DNA from: Myxococcota bacterium | GTDB taxonomy: Bacteria; Myxococcota_A; UBA9160; SMWR01 | DNA length: 64,000 nt | NCBI GenBank assembly: GCA_039030075.1 | Contig: JBCCEW010000002.1 | Span: 124,001-188,000 of the forward strand | Reading direction: 5' to 3' | Shown here: one piece after another, positions 18,559-26,337 of the stretch | How positions within the stretch are numbered: the first letter of the stretch is position 1 | Layout of the letters: the number at the start of each line of letters is the position of its first letter | Notes under the pieces: model-generated | Told to the model about the DNA's origin: nothing | What the model saw: the letters and a program-made list of their open reading frames with translations, nothing else | The model's database searches: none | Made by a program: the position numbers and the translations under genes

Positions 18559-18909
18559 TCAGCCGCCGGCGCGCTTGACGGTGAAGCCCTTCGCCTCGAG
18601 CTCCGGGATCACGGCGTCGCGGTGGTCGCCCTGGATCTCGATCACACCGTCCTTCACCGAGCCGCCACTGCCGCAGCGGCGCTTCAGCTCGCCGGCGAGA
18701 TCGCGCAGATCCTCCGACGGGAGCGGGACGCCCGAGATGGTGGTCACCGGTTTCCCTCGGCGCCCCTTCACCTCGCGTCGCACGCGCACCACGCCGTCGC
18801 CCTGGGGTGCGCGCGGGTTCTTCCGGCACACGCAGCCCTTCGACGAGCGACCACAGTGGGGGCACATCCGTCCGCTGCCCGTGGAATAGACCGTGCGATC
18901 CCGACTCAA
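18559..18909 (-). CDS. YciH/SUI1 family translation factor (eIF1-like)
   Basis: Protein of 116 residues in the bacterial YciH/SUI1 family, related to eukaryotic eIF1, thought to influence start-codon fidelity. The N-terminus RTVYSTGSGRMCPHCGRSSK has a Cys-x2-Cys plus CVC zinc-knuckle pattern as in YciH. The SUI1 fold follows with GKPVTTISGVPL, LKRRCGSGGSVKDGVIEIQG and DHRDAVIPELEAKGF. Homology begins right after TTG 18909, which has GGAGG nine bases upstream, so TTG is the likely start rather than the distant ATG of the open frame. Confidence 0.85.
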   Translation of the reverse strand: MSRDRTVYSTGSGRMCPHCGRSSKGCVCRKNPRAPQGDGVVRVRREVKGRRGKPVTTISGVPLPSEDLRDLAGELKRRCGSGGSVKDGVIEIQGDHRDAVIPELEAKGFTVKRAGG

Positions 18910-19042
18910 GCCTGTCTGCCTCCGGCCGTTCCATGGAGGGGTGCCGCGGCCCGGGGTGGGTCGGGCGCCGCATCGGCCCGTGCTCGGATGCCCGAGGTCG
19001 GTTCCTCGACACTCTTCAGGCCTCTGGATACTGTACCTCGCC

Positions 19043-20428
19043 ATGCAAAGACACCGCTTTCGAGGCTTTGGGCTCATCGTGTCCTGCGTCGTCGCGTTCG
19101 CGACGGCGGCAGCGGCCATCGACGATCCGGCCGCGCGCACGCAGGTCACCACCTTCGACAACGGACTCGTCGCGGTGACACTCGAAGACGACGCCACGCC
19201 CGTCGTCTCCTTCCAGATCTGGGTGCAGGTCGGCTCGCGCGACGAATCCGAGTACACCGGGCTCGCCCACCTCTTCGAGCACATGATGTTCAAAGGGTCG
19301 AAGCACATCGCCCCCGAAGAACACGCCCGGCTGGTGAACGCCCGCGGCGGTGTGATCAACGCGTTCACGAGCCGCGATTTCACGGTCTACTTCGAGGACG
19401 TCACCCGCGAATCCCTGCCGCTGGTGATCGACCTCGAGCACGAGCGCTTCTCGAACCTGCGTGTCACCGAAGACATGCTGAAGAGCGAGCGTCAGGTGGT
19501 GCTCGAAGAGCGCCGCTACCGCACCGAGGACAAGCCGGTGGGGCGTGCCTACGAGGCGCTGCTGGCCCTGCTCTGGCAGGCCCATCCCTACCGCTGGCCG
19601 GTGATCGGTTGGCGCAGCGACGTCGAGAAGGCGACCGTCGAGGTCTGCCAGGACTTCTTCGACCGCTTCTACGCGCCGAACAACCTGGTGATCGCGGTGG
19701 CCGGCGACTTCGACACCGAAGCCACGCTCGCCCACCTGGAGCGCACCTTCGGGCAGATGCCCAACCCGGGCCCGATCCTGCGCAACCCGACCGAGGAGCC
19801 CGAGCAGTCCGGCGAACGGCGCTCGACGGTGCACTTCGACCTGCGCAGCCCGGTACTCGCAGCGGCCTGGCACGCGCCGCCGACGGGGCACGAAGACGGC
19901 GAGGCCCTCGACGTGCTCTCCCAGATCCTCTCCGACGGCCGCTCGAGCCGTCTCTACAAGAGCCTCGTGCACGAAGCCGAGATCGCCCTGTCGGCGTCCG
20001 GGGGCTACTGGGAGATGATCGATGCCGGTGCGTTCCTGGCGCTGGCGGGTGTGCGTCCGGGTGAGGACATCGACGAAGTCGAGCGCCTGTTCTTCGCCGA
20101 GATCGACAAGCTGCGCGACGCGCCGGTGACCGAAGCCGAGCTCGCCAAGGCCAAGCGCCAGCTCGAGGTGTCACTGGTGAACGGCCTGGCCACGAGCCAC
20201 GCCCTGTCGTCCCGGATCGGCCGCGACTACGCGACCTTCGGCCGGATCCGCCCGCTCGACGAACGACTCGAACGGATCCGGTCGGTGACGGCCGAGGACG
20301 TGCAGCGGGTCGCCCGCACCTACCTCGTGAAAGCGAAACGCAACGTCGTCCACATCGTGCCACCGCCCGAGGAAGCGGCCGAAGCGCCTGCACCCGCGAA
20401 TGCACGCGACAATGGGGAGGGCGCCTGA
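19043..20428 (+). CDS. M16 family zinc metallopeptidase (catalytic partner)
   Basis: Exported protease of 461 residues. A signal peptide occupies the first 25 residues (MQRHRFRGFGLIVSCVVAFA). The inverted zinc motif HxxEH is intact at H76-E79-H80 in LAHLFEHMMFKG, and the downstream acidic region (LKSERQVVLEERR) near residue 155 supplies the third ligand. The C-terminal half is the second M16 domain, with SDGRSSRLYKSLV. It probably acts in the periplasm on peptides or surface proteins. Its stop overlaps the start of a second M16 gene by one base (TGATG), the usual two-subunit arrangement. Confidence 0.92.
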   Translation: MQRHRFRGFGLIVSCVVAFATAAAAIDDPAARTQVTTFDNGLVAVTLEDDATPVVSFQIWVQVGSRDESEYTGLAHLFEHMMFKGSKHIAPEEHARLVNARGGVINAFTSRDFTVYFEDVTRESLPLVIDLEHERFSNLRVTEDMLKSERQVVLEERRYRTEDKPVGRAYEALLALLWQAHPYRWPVIGWRSDVEKATVEVCQDFFDRFYAPNNLVIAVAGDFDTEATLAHLERTFGQMPNPGPILRNPTEEPEQSGERRSTVHFDLRSPVLAAAWHAPPTGHEDGEALDVLSQILSDGRSSRLYKSLVHEAEIALSASGGYWEMIDAGAFLALAGVRPGEDIDEVERLFFAEIDKLRDAPVTEAELAKAKRQLEVSLVNGLATSHALSSRIGRDYATFGRIRPLDERLERIRSVTAEDVQRVARTYLVKAKRNVVHIVPPPEEAAEAPAPANARDNGEGA

Positions 20429-21882
20429 TGCGCGCGCGCGAACGCTCTCGACGAATCGTCTCGGTGCTCCTCACCGGGGTCGGTGCCACGCTCCTCGGCG
20501 GCTGCGGCGGGCTCCTCGGCCCCGCGCCGGCCTGGGAAGAGCCGGCGCCCGCGCCGGTCGAGCGGCCCGTGGTGCGCGAGGGCGCGGTCAGCGTCCGTGA
20601 GCTGCCGAACGGGCTGCGCGTCCTGATCCACGAAGACCACCGGCTGCCGCGGGTGGTGCTCGGCCTGACCGTGCGCCGCGGGGCGACCGGTGAGTCCCCC
20701 GAAGACGCCGGTCTCGCTTCCTTCACCACCGAGCTGCTCGAGCGCGGCGCCGGCGACCGCGATGCCCTCGCGTTCGCGGAAGTCACCGACGCGCTGGGCG
20801 CGGGTTTCGGTGCCGCAGCCGACTGGGACACGATGGGCGCCTCGATCTCGGGCCTGTCGCGCGACTTCGACACGCTGGTCGAGCTGCTCTCCGACGCAGT
20901 GTTGCGGCCGCGCTTCGACGCGCGCGAAGCCGAACGCGCGCGCTCCCAGCTCCTGGCCGCCTTCGAGCGCGCCAAAGACGACCCGGCGACGTTGGCGCGC
21001 TGGAACCTGGCGAAGGCGATCTACGGAGACCATCGTTTCGGAATGCCCACCGCCGGGAGCCCGGAATCGGTGGAGGGCTTCGACGCCAAACGTGCGCGTG
21101 CCTTCCACGCAAAGCTCTTCGTCCCCAACGGCGCCATCCTCAGCGTGTCCGGCGACGTCGATCCCGACGCGGCCTTCGCGGCCGTGAAGGAGGCTTTCGG
21201 CGCCTGGGAGCGCGGCTCCGTCATCGACCCGGGCGCACCCCCGCCGTCTCCGTCACCCGCGAAGCGCCACATCGTGGTGGTCGATCGCCCGGACCTTGCC
21301 CAGGCGCGCATCAACGTCGGACACGACGGCATTGCGCGCACCGACGACATCCGCATTCCGGCGTCCCTGCTCAACACGGTGGTCGGCGGGGGCGGTTTCT
21401 CGTCGCGCCTGATGTCAGCGCTGCGCGCCGAGAACGAGGCGGGCCTCACCTACAGTGCGTCGTCCGGCTTCTCCCTGCGCCGCGCGCCGGGGCCGTTCGG
21501 GGCGGCGACCTTCACGCGCGTCGAGAAGGTGCGCGAGGCCCTCGACATTCTGCTCGCCGAGATCGAGCGCGGGCGCACGGAACCGCCGGCCGAGGACGAA
21601 CTCGGCTGGGCGCGGACGCTGGCCACCGGTCGCTTCTCGATGGGCCTGGAGACCGCCGACGCGGTGACGGGAGCCCTCGTCGACCTCGACGTGCACGGCC
21701 TGCCCGCGGACAGCCTCGACACCTACCGCGCGCGCGTGCGCGACGTGACACCCGAGGATGTCGCGGCGGCGGCAAAGCAGCTCCTGCACCCGGAGCGGAT
21801 CGCCATCGTGCTGGTCGGTCCGGCCGAAGCGATCGTGCCCCAGGTGGAAGACCTGGCGCCGGTCGAGGTGGTGCAGCCCTAG
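20428..21882 (+). CDS. M16 family peptidase-like lipoprotein (probably non-catalytic partner)
   Basis: Lipoprotein of 484 residues with lipobox LLGGC ending at about residue 26. It has the M16 fold start (VSVRELPNGLRVLIHEDHRL), but the place of HxxEH reads AGLASFTTELLERG, so the zinc ligands are lost. The second half contains VVGGGGFSSRLMSALRAENE, a typical substrate-grasping segment. Paired catalytic and inactive M16 proteins normally form a heterodimer. The gene ends in TAG at 21880-21882, inside a CTAG that also supplies the stop of the convergent HTTM gene. Confidence 0.9.
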   Translation: MRARERSRRIVSVLLTGVGATLLGGCGGLLGPAPAWEEPAPAPVERPVVREGAVSVRELPNGLRVLIHEDHRLPRVVLGLTVRRGATGESPEDAGLASFTTELLERGAGDRDALAFAEVTDALGAGFGAAADWDTMGASISGLSRDFDTLVELLSDAVLRPRFDAREAERARSQLLAAFERAKDDPATLARWNLAKAIYGDHRFGMPTAGSPESVEGFDAKRARAFHAKLFVPNGAILSVSGDVDPDAAFAAVKEAFGAWERGSVIDPGAPPPSPSPAKRHIVVVDRPDLAQARINVGHDGIARTDDIRIPASLLNTVVGGGGFSSRLMSALRAENEAGLTYSASSGFSLRRAPGPFGAATFTRVEKVREALDILLAEIERGRTEPPAEDELGWARTLATGRFSMGLETADAVTGALVDLDVHGLPADSLDTYRARVRDVTPEDVAAAAKQLLHPERIAIVLVGPAEAIVPQVEDLAPVEVVQP

Positions 21883-23318
21883 CCAGGCCTCGCACAGCGG
21901 TGGCGTCGGAGCACGATGCGCTTCGGCGTCGCCTCCAGCGGACCGAACAAGATCCGTTGGCGCTGGTAGGCGATCTCGAGCGATCGCAGGCGCTCCGGGC
22001 CGGTGTGGTTCTCGTTCCACGCCCGACACAGGTAGGCGGCGTAGAGCTCGAGATGCACGGCGCCCTCGGGCGCCGAGATGCGGCGGAGGTACTCGGCCCA
22101 GCGGAAGGTCGGGTACAGGCCCGCGAGGTCGTCGGGCCGTTCCCAGTCGACTGGCGCGCCGTCGCGGAAGAGGTCGACGACCCGACCGTCTTCGAGGGTG
22201 CCGGGCACCACGTGCCAGCCGCGGTCGCGGGGCGGCGACGGCGCGAACATCCACCAGCTCTGTCCCAGGCGCAGCGAAGTGCCGATCCGGACGATCGATG
22301 GCGACAGCTCCAGGGACGCGCCTGGCAGGCTCGCCAGGTTCCACACCAGCACCAGCGCCGTTGCGCCGAGGGCGGCGGCGTTGCGCAAGCGTCCGCCGAG
22401 CGACCGTTCGACGGCGATCGGCTGGGGCTCGGTGACGTCGGCCGTGTCGGTCGCGCGCCAACAGCCCGAGGGAATCAGTCCCAGCACGCTGACGATCCCA
22501 ACGAGCGGGAAGCCGCCCAGGGAGAGCGTGAGTGCGCTTCCCAGGTGGAAGCCCGCGATCGCGATCAGGGCCCCGAGCCGCAGCCACGGCCAGACGATCG
22601 GCGCGAGCAGAAACACCGGGACGGCGTACTCGAAGGCGAGGACCGCATGAGTCGCGGCGCGAAGAAACTCTGGGAAGTCGGCGAGCCGGACTCCGAGGGG
22701 CCGCGCCATGTCCGACGCGAAGGCGTAGCGGACGGCGCTGCCGTCGAACCATTCGGGGCCCGTCTTGAGCAGCGCGCCGAAGCCATAGACCGCGGCGATC
22801 TGGAGGGCGTAGCCGGAGGTGGCGAACGACCAGAAGCGATCGGGTCCGGGGGGTGACTCGGAGCCGCGCGTATCGAGCGAGAACCGCGCGCCCCAGGGCA
22901 ACAGCATCCCGAAGAAGAGGACGCAGACGAGCAGGATGTCTTCGCCGTGGTTGAGCATCGGGTTGCGCGCCTGGAGCGAACCGACCAAGACCCACGAGAC
23001 CACGCTTGCGGTGCGCGTCCAACACCCCAGCCCCAGGAGGACGCCTGCGATCGCCGCAACCACGAAGAGCACCGATTCGAACGCCGAGCCTCCGCCGACG
23101 GCGTGGAGAGAGGTGAGGTCGAAGACGGCGCGCGTGCCGTCTGCGAGCGGCGCACTGCGGGGCAGCACGCCGAAGTCCGTGTAGTGGGCCCGTAGAGCCG
23201 TCGCCCGTCCCGCGAGGTCGGTCAGCAGGGAGACGGCGACACCGATCCGGAGCAGGGCGAGGGAGCGAAGGTCGGCCCCGAAGACCGCGCCGGCGCGCTC
23301 GCGCCAGGAGAAGCTCAG
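21879..23318 (-). CDS. HTTM-domain membrane protein (vitamin K-dependent carboxylase-like), apparent CTG start
   Basis: Polytopic membrane protein of about 479 residues with the HTTM domain shared with vitamin K-dependent gamma-carboxylase. Typical features are RSLALLRIGVAVSLLTDLAG, then HYTDFGVLPRSAPL, and MLNHGEDILLVCVLFFGMLL. The first GTG (23168) would remove the conserved first helix. Homology continues upstream in the same frame with no ATG, GTG or TTG. The best start is CTG at 23316-23318, with GGGAG about nine bases upstream and a CTGA overlap with the PEP-CTERM stop. Function is unknown; it may modify or process the secreted proteins encoded just before it. Confidence 0.78.
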   Translation of the reverse strand: MSFSWRERAGAVFGADLRSLALLRIGVAVSLLTDLAGRATALRAHYTDFGVLPRSAPLADGTRAVFDLTSLHAVGGGSAFESVLFVVAAIAGVLLGLGCWTRTASVVSWVLVGSLQARNPMLNHGEDILLVCVLFFGMLLPWGARFSLDTRGSESPPGPDRFWSFATSGYALQIAAVYGFGALLKTGPEWFDGSAVRYAFASDMARPLGVRLADFPEFLRAATHAVLAFEYAVPVFLLAPIVWPWLRLGALIAIAGFHLGSALTLSLGGFPLVGIVSVLGLIPSGCWRATDTADVTEPQPIAVERSLGGRLRNAAALGATALVLVWNLASLPGASLELSPSIVRIGTSLRLGQSWWMFAPSPPRDRGWHVVPGTLEDGRVVDLFRDGAPVDWERPDDLAGLYPTFRWAEYLRRISAPEGAVHLELYAAYLCRAWNENHTGPERLRSLEIAYQRQRILFGPLEATPKRIVLRRHRCARPG

Positions 23319-23869
23319 CTGCGGCGACTCCCGAGGGCGAGCCCGGTGAGCGCAAAGGCCAGCAGCAGTGCGGTCGTGGGTTCGGGGACGATCTGTACGC
23401 TGAGCAGGGGTGCCGTCGCGCCGAAGAAATCCGCGACGGGGAAGTCGAAGCTGGCTTCACCCACGGCGTCCGCGCTGAACTCGATGATGGCGAAGCTGGT
23501 GTAGGGGTCCGCCGGGGTGCCGGTCGGGCTCACGGCCAGCTGGTCCATCACGCGGCAGCGGCCCGGCTGGTCACATTGTCCCTGGAGCCCGCTGGGCATC
23601 CACGAGGCCGATCCGAAGGACATGACGTTGGCGGGGACGGTCGTGATCGTCGCGTTCCCCAGGAGCGCGTCATCGAAGCCGAGGGTGAGGATCGCCGCCG
23701 AGGCGGTGGGACTGCCCGTCACGCTCAGGTCGACGCGCACCGAGATCGTCTCGCCCAACGTGTACGTCGACTGGTCGGCGCTGAGCAGGATCGATGCAGC
23801 GCTCGCGGGCATGGCTGGTGCGAACAGGAGCATCAGAAGAGAGATCGCCTGGATCAATCGATGCAGCAT
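23315..23869 (-). CDS. PEP-CTERM protein, array member 1
   Basis: Secreted protein of 184 residues. A signal peptide (MLHRLIQAISLLMLLFAPAM) is followed by a beta-rich domain with YTLGETISVRVDLSV near residue 36, a two-cysteine loop GLQGQCDQPGRCRVMDQ near residue 93, and DFFGATAPLL near residue 148. The sorting tail has VPEPTT, a hydrophobic helix and terminal RRS, so it should be handled by an exosortase encoded elsewhere. TGGAGG precedes ATG 23869. It is the last and most divergent of six tandem paralogues, and its stop overlaps the HTTM start. Confidence 0.88.
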   Translation of the reverse strand: MLHRLIQAISLLMLLFAPAMPASAASILLSADQSTYTLGETISVRVDLSVTGSPTASAAILTLGFDDALLGNATITTVPANVMSFGSASWMPSGLQGQCDQPGRCRVMDQLAVSPTGTPADPYTSFAIIEFSADAVGEASFDFPVADFFGATAPLLSVQIVPEPTTALLLAFALTGLALGSRRS

Positions 23870-23900
23870 GGGGCCTCCAGTCGCGATTGCAAGACGAGGG

Positions 23901-24485
23901 TCAGCCGGTCTTCGCCCCGCGAAACGTCGAGCGGCGCAGCCGGGCTCCTGCCCCTGCGAGCAACGCCGCGAACGAAATCAACCCGAGGGTGCCGGGTTCG
24001 GGCACCGTGATCAGGTGCAGCGCCGGGGGATTCGCGGCCCCGAAGAAGTTGTTGACAGCGATGTCGAAGAACGAGTCGATCCCCTCGATCAGGAACGAGA
24101 AGACCGCCGAAGACGTGTAGGAGGGCTGCACGCCGGCGCCGGTTGGATTCGGAGCGATCTGATCGATGACCCGGCACAGGTTGCGCTGATCGCATTGACC
24201 CTCGAGCGCGGCGGTGGTCCAGGGTGCCGACCCCCCAAAGGACGTGAGCTGGTCCACTCCGTTCACGAGCGTCGCATTGGTCGGAGCGCCCGCGTACCCG
24301 AGCGTCACCAGTGCACCGGGGGCCGTCTCTCCTTCGTCGATCGAGAGTGTGACCGTGATGAACACGGTCTCGCCCCAGGTAGGAAACAGGGTGTTCGCGC
24401 TGAGGTCGATCGTCGCTGCTGGCGCAGGCAGGGCCGTACCCCAGGCGAGCAACGAAACCAGGCTGAGAAGCAACGGTCTTCGCAT
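23901..24485 (-). CDS. PEP-CTERM protein, array member 2
   Basis: Secreted protein of 194 residues with the array domain plan: signal peptide, then FPTWGETVFITVTLSIDEGE, VDQLTSFGGSAPWTTAALEG, the two-cysteine loop QCDQRNLCRVIDQIAPNPTG, NNFFGAANPP and the sorting tail TVPEPGTLGLISF ending in a basic stretch. GAGGAGAG precedes ATG 24485. Only 15 bp separate it from member 3. Function is unknown; the beta-sandwich pattern resembles cohesin-like carbohydrate- or protein-binding modules. Confidence 0.88.
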   Translation of the reverse strand: MRRPLLLSLVSLLAWGTALPAPAATIDLSANTLFPTWGETVFITVTLSIDEGETAPGALVTLGYAGAPTNATLVNGVDQLTSFGGSAPWTTAALEGQCDQRNLCRVIDQIAPNPTGAGVQPSYTSSAVFSFLIEGIDSFFDIAVNNFFGAANPPALHLITVPEPGTLGLISFAALLAGAGARLRRSTFRGAKTG

Positions 24486-24500
24486 GGGATGCTCTCCTCT

Positions 24501-25058
24501 TCAGCGTCGGCGCTTGCGCGCCATGAGGCTCAGGCCGAGGAGAACGAGCGCGCCCGTCGCCGGCTCGGGGACGATGAAGGCGGTGAAGGTCGGTGTCGGT
24601 GCCCCGAAGAAGGTGCTCTGCGCGAAGCTGAAATCCCAGTTCTGCACACCTTCGGCCAAGAAGGTCAGGACGGCCGTCGAGGAGTAGCCCGGATCGACTG
24701 CGGCCCCGGTCGGGTTCGGCGCGATCTGATCGACGATCCGGCAGAGCTGCGGCTGGTCGCACTGGCCCTGCAGCGCCGCGACCGTCCAGCTCGCCGAGCC
24801 GCCGAACGAGGTGATCGGGTCGACCCCCTGGTCGACGCTCGCGCCGCCGAGGCCGTTGTCGTAGAACAGTGTCAGGATCGCGCCGGGCGCCGATTCTCCC
24901 GCATCGATCGTGATGTCGATGGTCAGCGTGATCGTCTCGCCGATGATGTACGAGGGTTTGTCCGAGCTGATCGTCACCGACGCGGCCTGCGCCACGCTCG
25001 CGACGGACAGCAGACCGAGCCCGAACACCAGGGCCGCAATTCGTGAGGGATGAATCAT
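24501..25058 (-). CDS. PEP-CTERM protein, array member 3
   Basis: Secreted protein of 185 residues. After the signal peptide come SSDKPSYIIGETITLTIDI, GESAPGAILTLFYDNGLGG, VDPITSFGGSASWTVAALQG, the loop QCDQPQLCRIVDQIAPNPTG, STFFGAPTP and VPEPATGALVLLGL, ending RKRRR. It is closest to member 4. ATG 25058 with GAGGAGG is chosen over the longer frame to 25085. An 87-bp gap before it holds a perfect 10-bp hairpin (25091-25113). Confidence 0.88.
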   Translation of the reverse strand: MIHPSRIAALVFGLGLLSVASVAQAASVTISSDKPSYIIGETITLTIDITIDAGESAPGAILTLFYDNGLGGASVDQGVDPITSFGGSASWTVAALQGQCDQPQLCRIVDQIAPNPTGAAVDPGYSSTAVLTFLAEGVQNWDFSFAQSTFFGAPTPTFTAFIVPEPATGALVLLGLSLMARKRRR

Positions 25059-25090
25059 CAGGGGCCTCCTCTTGCCAGGGCCCATTCTGG

Positions 25091-25113
25091 CACGAACGCG
25101 CGACGCGTTCGTG
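25091..25113. promoter_or_regulatory. Perfect 10-bp hairpin between PEP-CTERM array genes
   Basis: CACGAACGCG at 25091-25100 and CGCGTTCGTG at 25104-25113 form a 10-bp stem with a 3-nt loop, between array members 4 and 3. There is no T-run, so it could be a processing or stability hairpin that sets different levels of the flanking genes, or a protein-binding palindrome. Confidence 0.5.
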
Positions 25114-25145
25114 TGAAGTTGGTGCGACGGGTCCCCCCCCGGGAG

Positions 25146-25718
25146 CTAGCGCCGGCTGCGCGCGCGCCCTGCGAGCGCGCCAAGCCCGAGCCACAGCAGC
25201 CCTGCGGTCGCCGGCTCGGGGATCCGGGGCACCTGCACCGAGGGCAGGCTGGCGCCGAAGAACGAGCTGCTGTCGAGGAACCCGAACTCGATCAAGCCGG
25301 GGGAGCCCTTGAGGAACGTGAGGACGACGGTGCTGCTGTACCCCGGGTCGACTGCCGCGCCGGTGGGGTTCGGCGCGATCTGATCCACCAGCCGACACTG
25401 GCCCGGGTTGTCGCACTGGCCCTGCAGCGCCGCCACGGTCCAACCGGCCGAGCCGCCGAAGGAGGTGAGCTGCGCGGCGCCCTGGTCGACGCTCGAGCCA
25501 CTCAGACTGCCGAGGCCGCTGAACGCCAGCGTGAGGATGGCGCCGGGTGCCGACTCGCCCGCGTCAACCGTGAGCCCGACGGTGACGGTGATCGTCTCCC
25601 CGACGTTGTAGTTGGTCTTGTCGGTCGTGATCGTCACCGTCGCGGCGTGACCCGCTTGGGCGAACAGCACGACCAGGAAGGCGAGCCCAAGGGCAGTCTG
25701 CTTCGTGGAACGGGCCAT
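25146..25718 (-). CDS. PEP-CTERM protein, array member 4
   Basis: Secreted protein of 190 residues with the same plan: signal peptide (TALGLAFLVVLFAQAGHA), TTDKTNYNVGETITVTVGL, GESAPGAILTLAFSGLG, AQLTSFGGSAGWTVAALQG, QCDNPGQCRLVDQIAPNPTG, SSFFGASLP and IPEPATAGLLWLGLG with a basic end. ATG 25718 has AAGGAG at good spacing. Its close match to member 3 indicates a recent duplication. Confidence 0.88.
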   Translation of the reverse strand: MARSTKQTALGLAFLVVLFAQAGHAATVTITTDKTNYNVGETITVTVGLTVDAGESAPGAILTLAFSGLGSLSGSSVDQGAAQLTSFGGSAGWTVAALQGQCDNPGQCRLVDQIAPNPTGAAVDPGYSSTVVLTFLKGSPGLIEFGFLDSSSFFGASLPSVQVPRIPEPATAGLLWLGLGALAGRARSRR

Positions 25719-25758
25719 GAGTGATCTCCTTCGGATCCCGAAGAGGCGTGCGGCGGGT

Positions 25759-26337
25759 TCAGTGGGTGCGAGGTCTCGTCGCGGTGCGACGCCCGCGGAC
25801 ACCGAGGGCGGCGAGTCCGAGCCCGACGAGCCCGACGCTCCCCGGCTCGGGGCCTACGAAGACCGAGATGCTCGGCGCGCTGGCTCCGAAGAAGTTGTCG
25901 ACGGTGAAGTTGAACTCGGGCAAACCGGGGCGCAGGGCATCGAAGGCGAATACGACCTCGGACGCGTAGGGATCCACCTCGACCCCGATCGGGCTCGGAG
26001 CGATCCGGTCAAGCACCCGGCACTGCCCGGGTTGGTCGCAGGCACCCTCGAGCGCAGCCTGGATCCAGAGCACACTCCCGAACGAAGTGAGTGGACCGGC
26101 GCCCTGGACGAGCCGCGCGTTGCCGAAGATGTCCGTGTCGTAGCCCAGGGTGAGTAGGGCGCTGGGGGCCGACTCGCCGCCCGCCTGGAGCGCGATCGTG
26201 ATTTGGATGGTCTCGCCCGGGAAGGTGTTCGACCGATCGGCGGAGATCGAGATCGAAGCGGCGCCGCTGGGGAGCGCGGCGGCCAGGCTCGCGATCGCGC
26301 AAAGCAGGCGGAGTCCTCGGGGCGCGCTCCAACGCAT
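25759..26337 (-). CDS. PEP-CTERM protein, array member 5
   Basis: Secreted protein of 192 residues. The signal peptide begins MRWSAPRGLRLLCAIASL. The array domain follows: ADRSNTFPGETIQITIALQ, ESAPSALLTLGYDTDIFG, GPLTSFGSVLWIQAALEG, ACDQPGQCRVLDRIAPSPIG, NFFGASAPS and GPEPGSVGLVGLGLAALG. The sorting motif reads GPEP rather than VPEP. GGAGGAAG precedes ATG 26337. The extended reading frame of member 6 overlaps this gene completely on the same strand. Confidence 0.87.
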   Translation of the reverse strand: MRWSAPRGLRLLCAIASLAAALPSGAASISISADRSNTFPGETIQITIALQAGGESAPSALLTLGYDTDIFGNARLVQGAGPLTSFGSVLWIQAALEGACDQPGQCRVLDRIAPSPIGVEVDPYASEVVFAFDALRPGLPEFNFTVDNFFGASAPSISVFVGPEPGSVGLVGLGLAALGVRGRRTATRPRTH

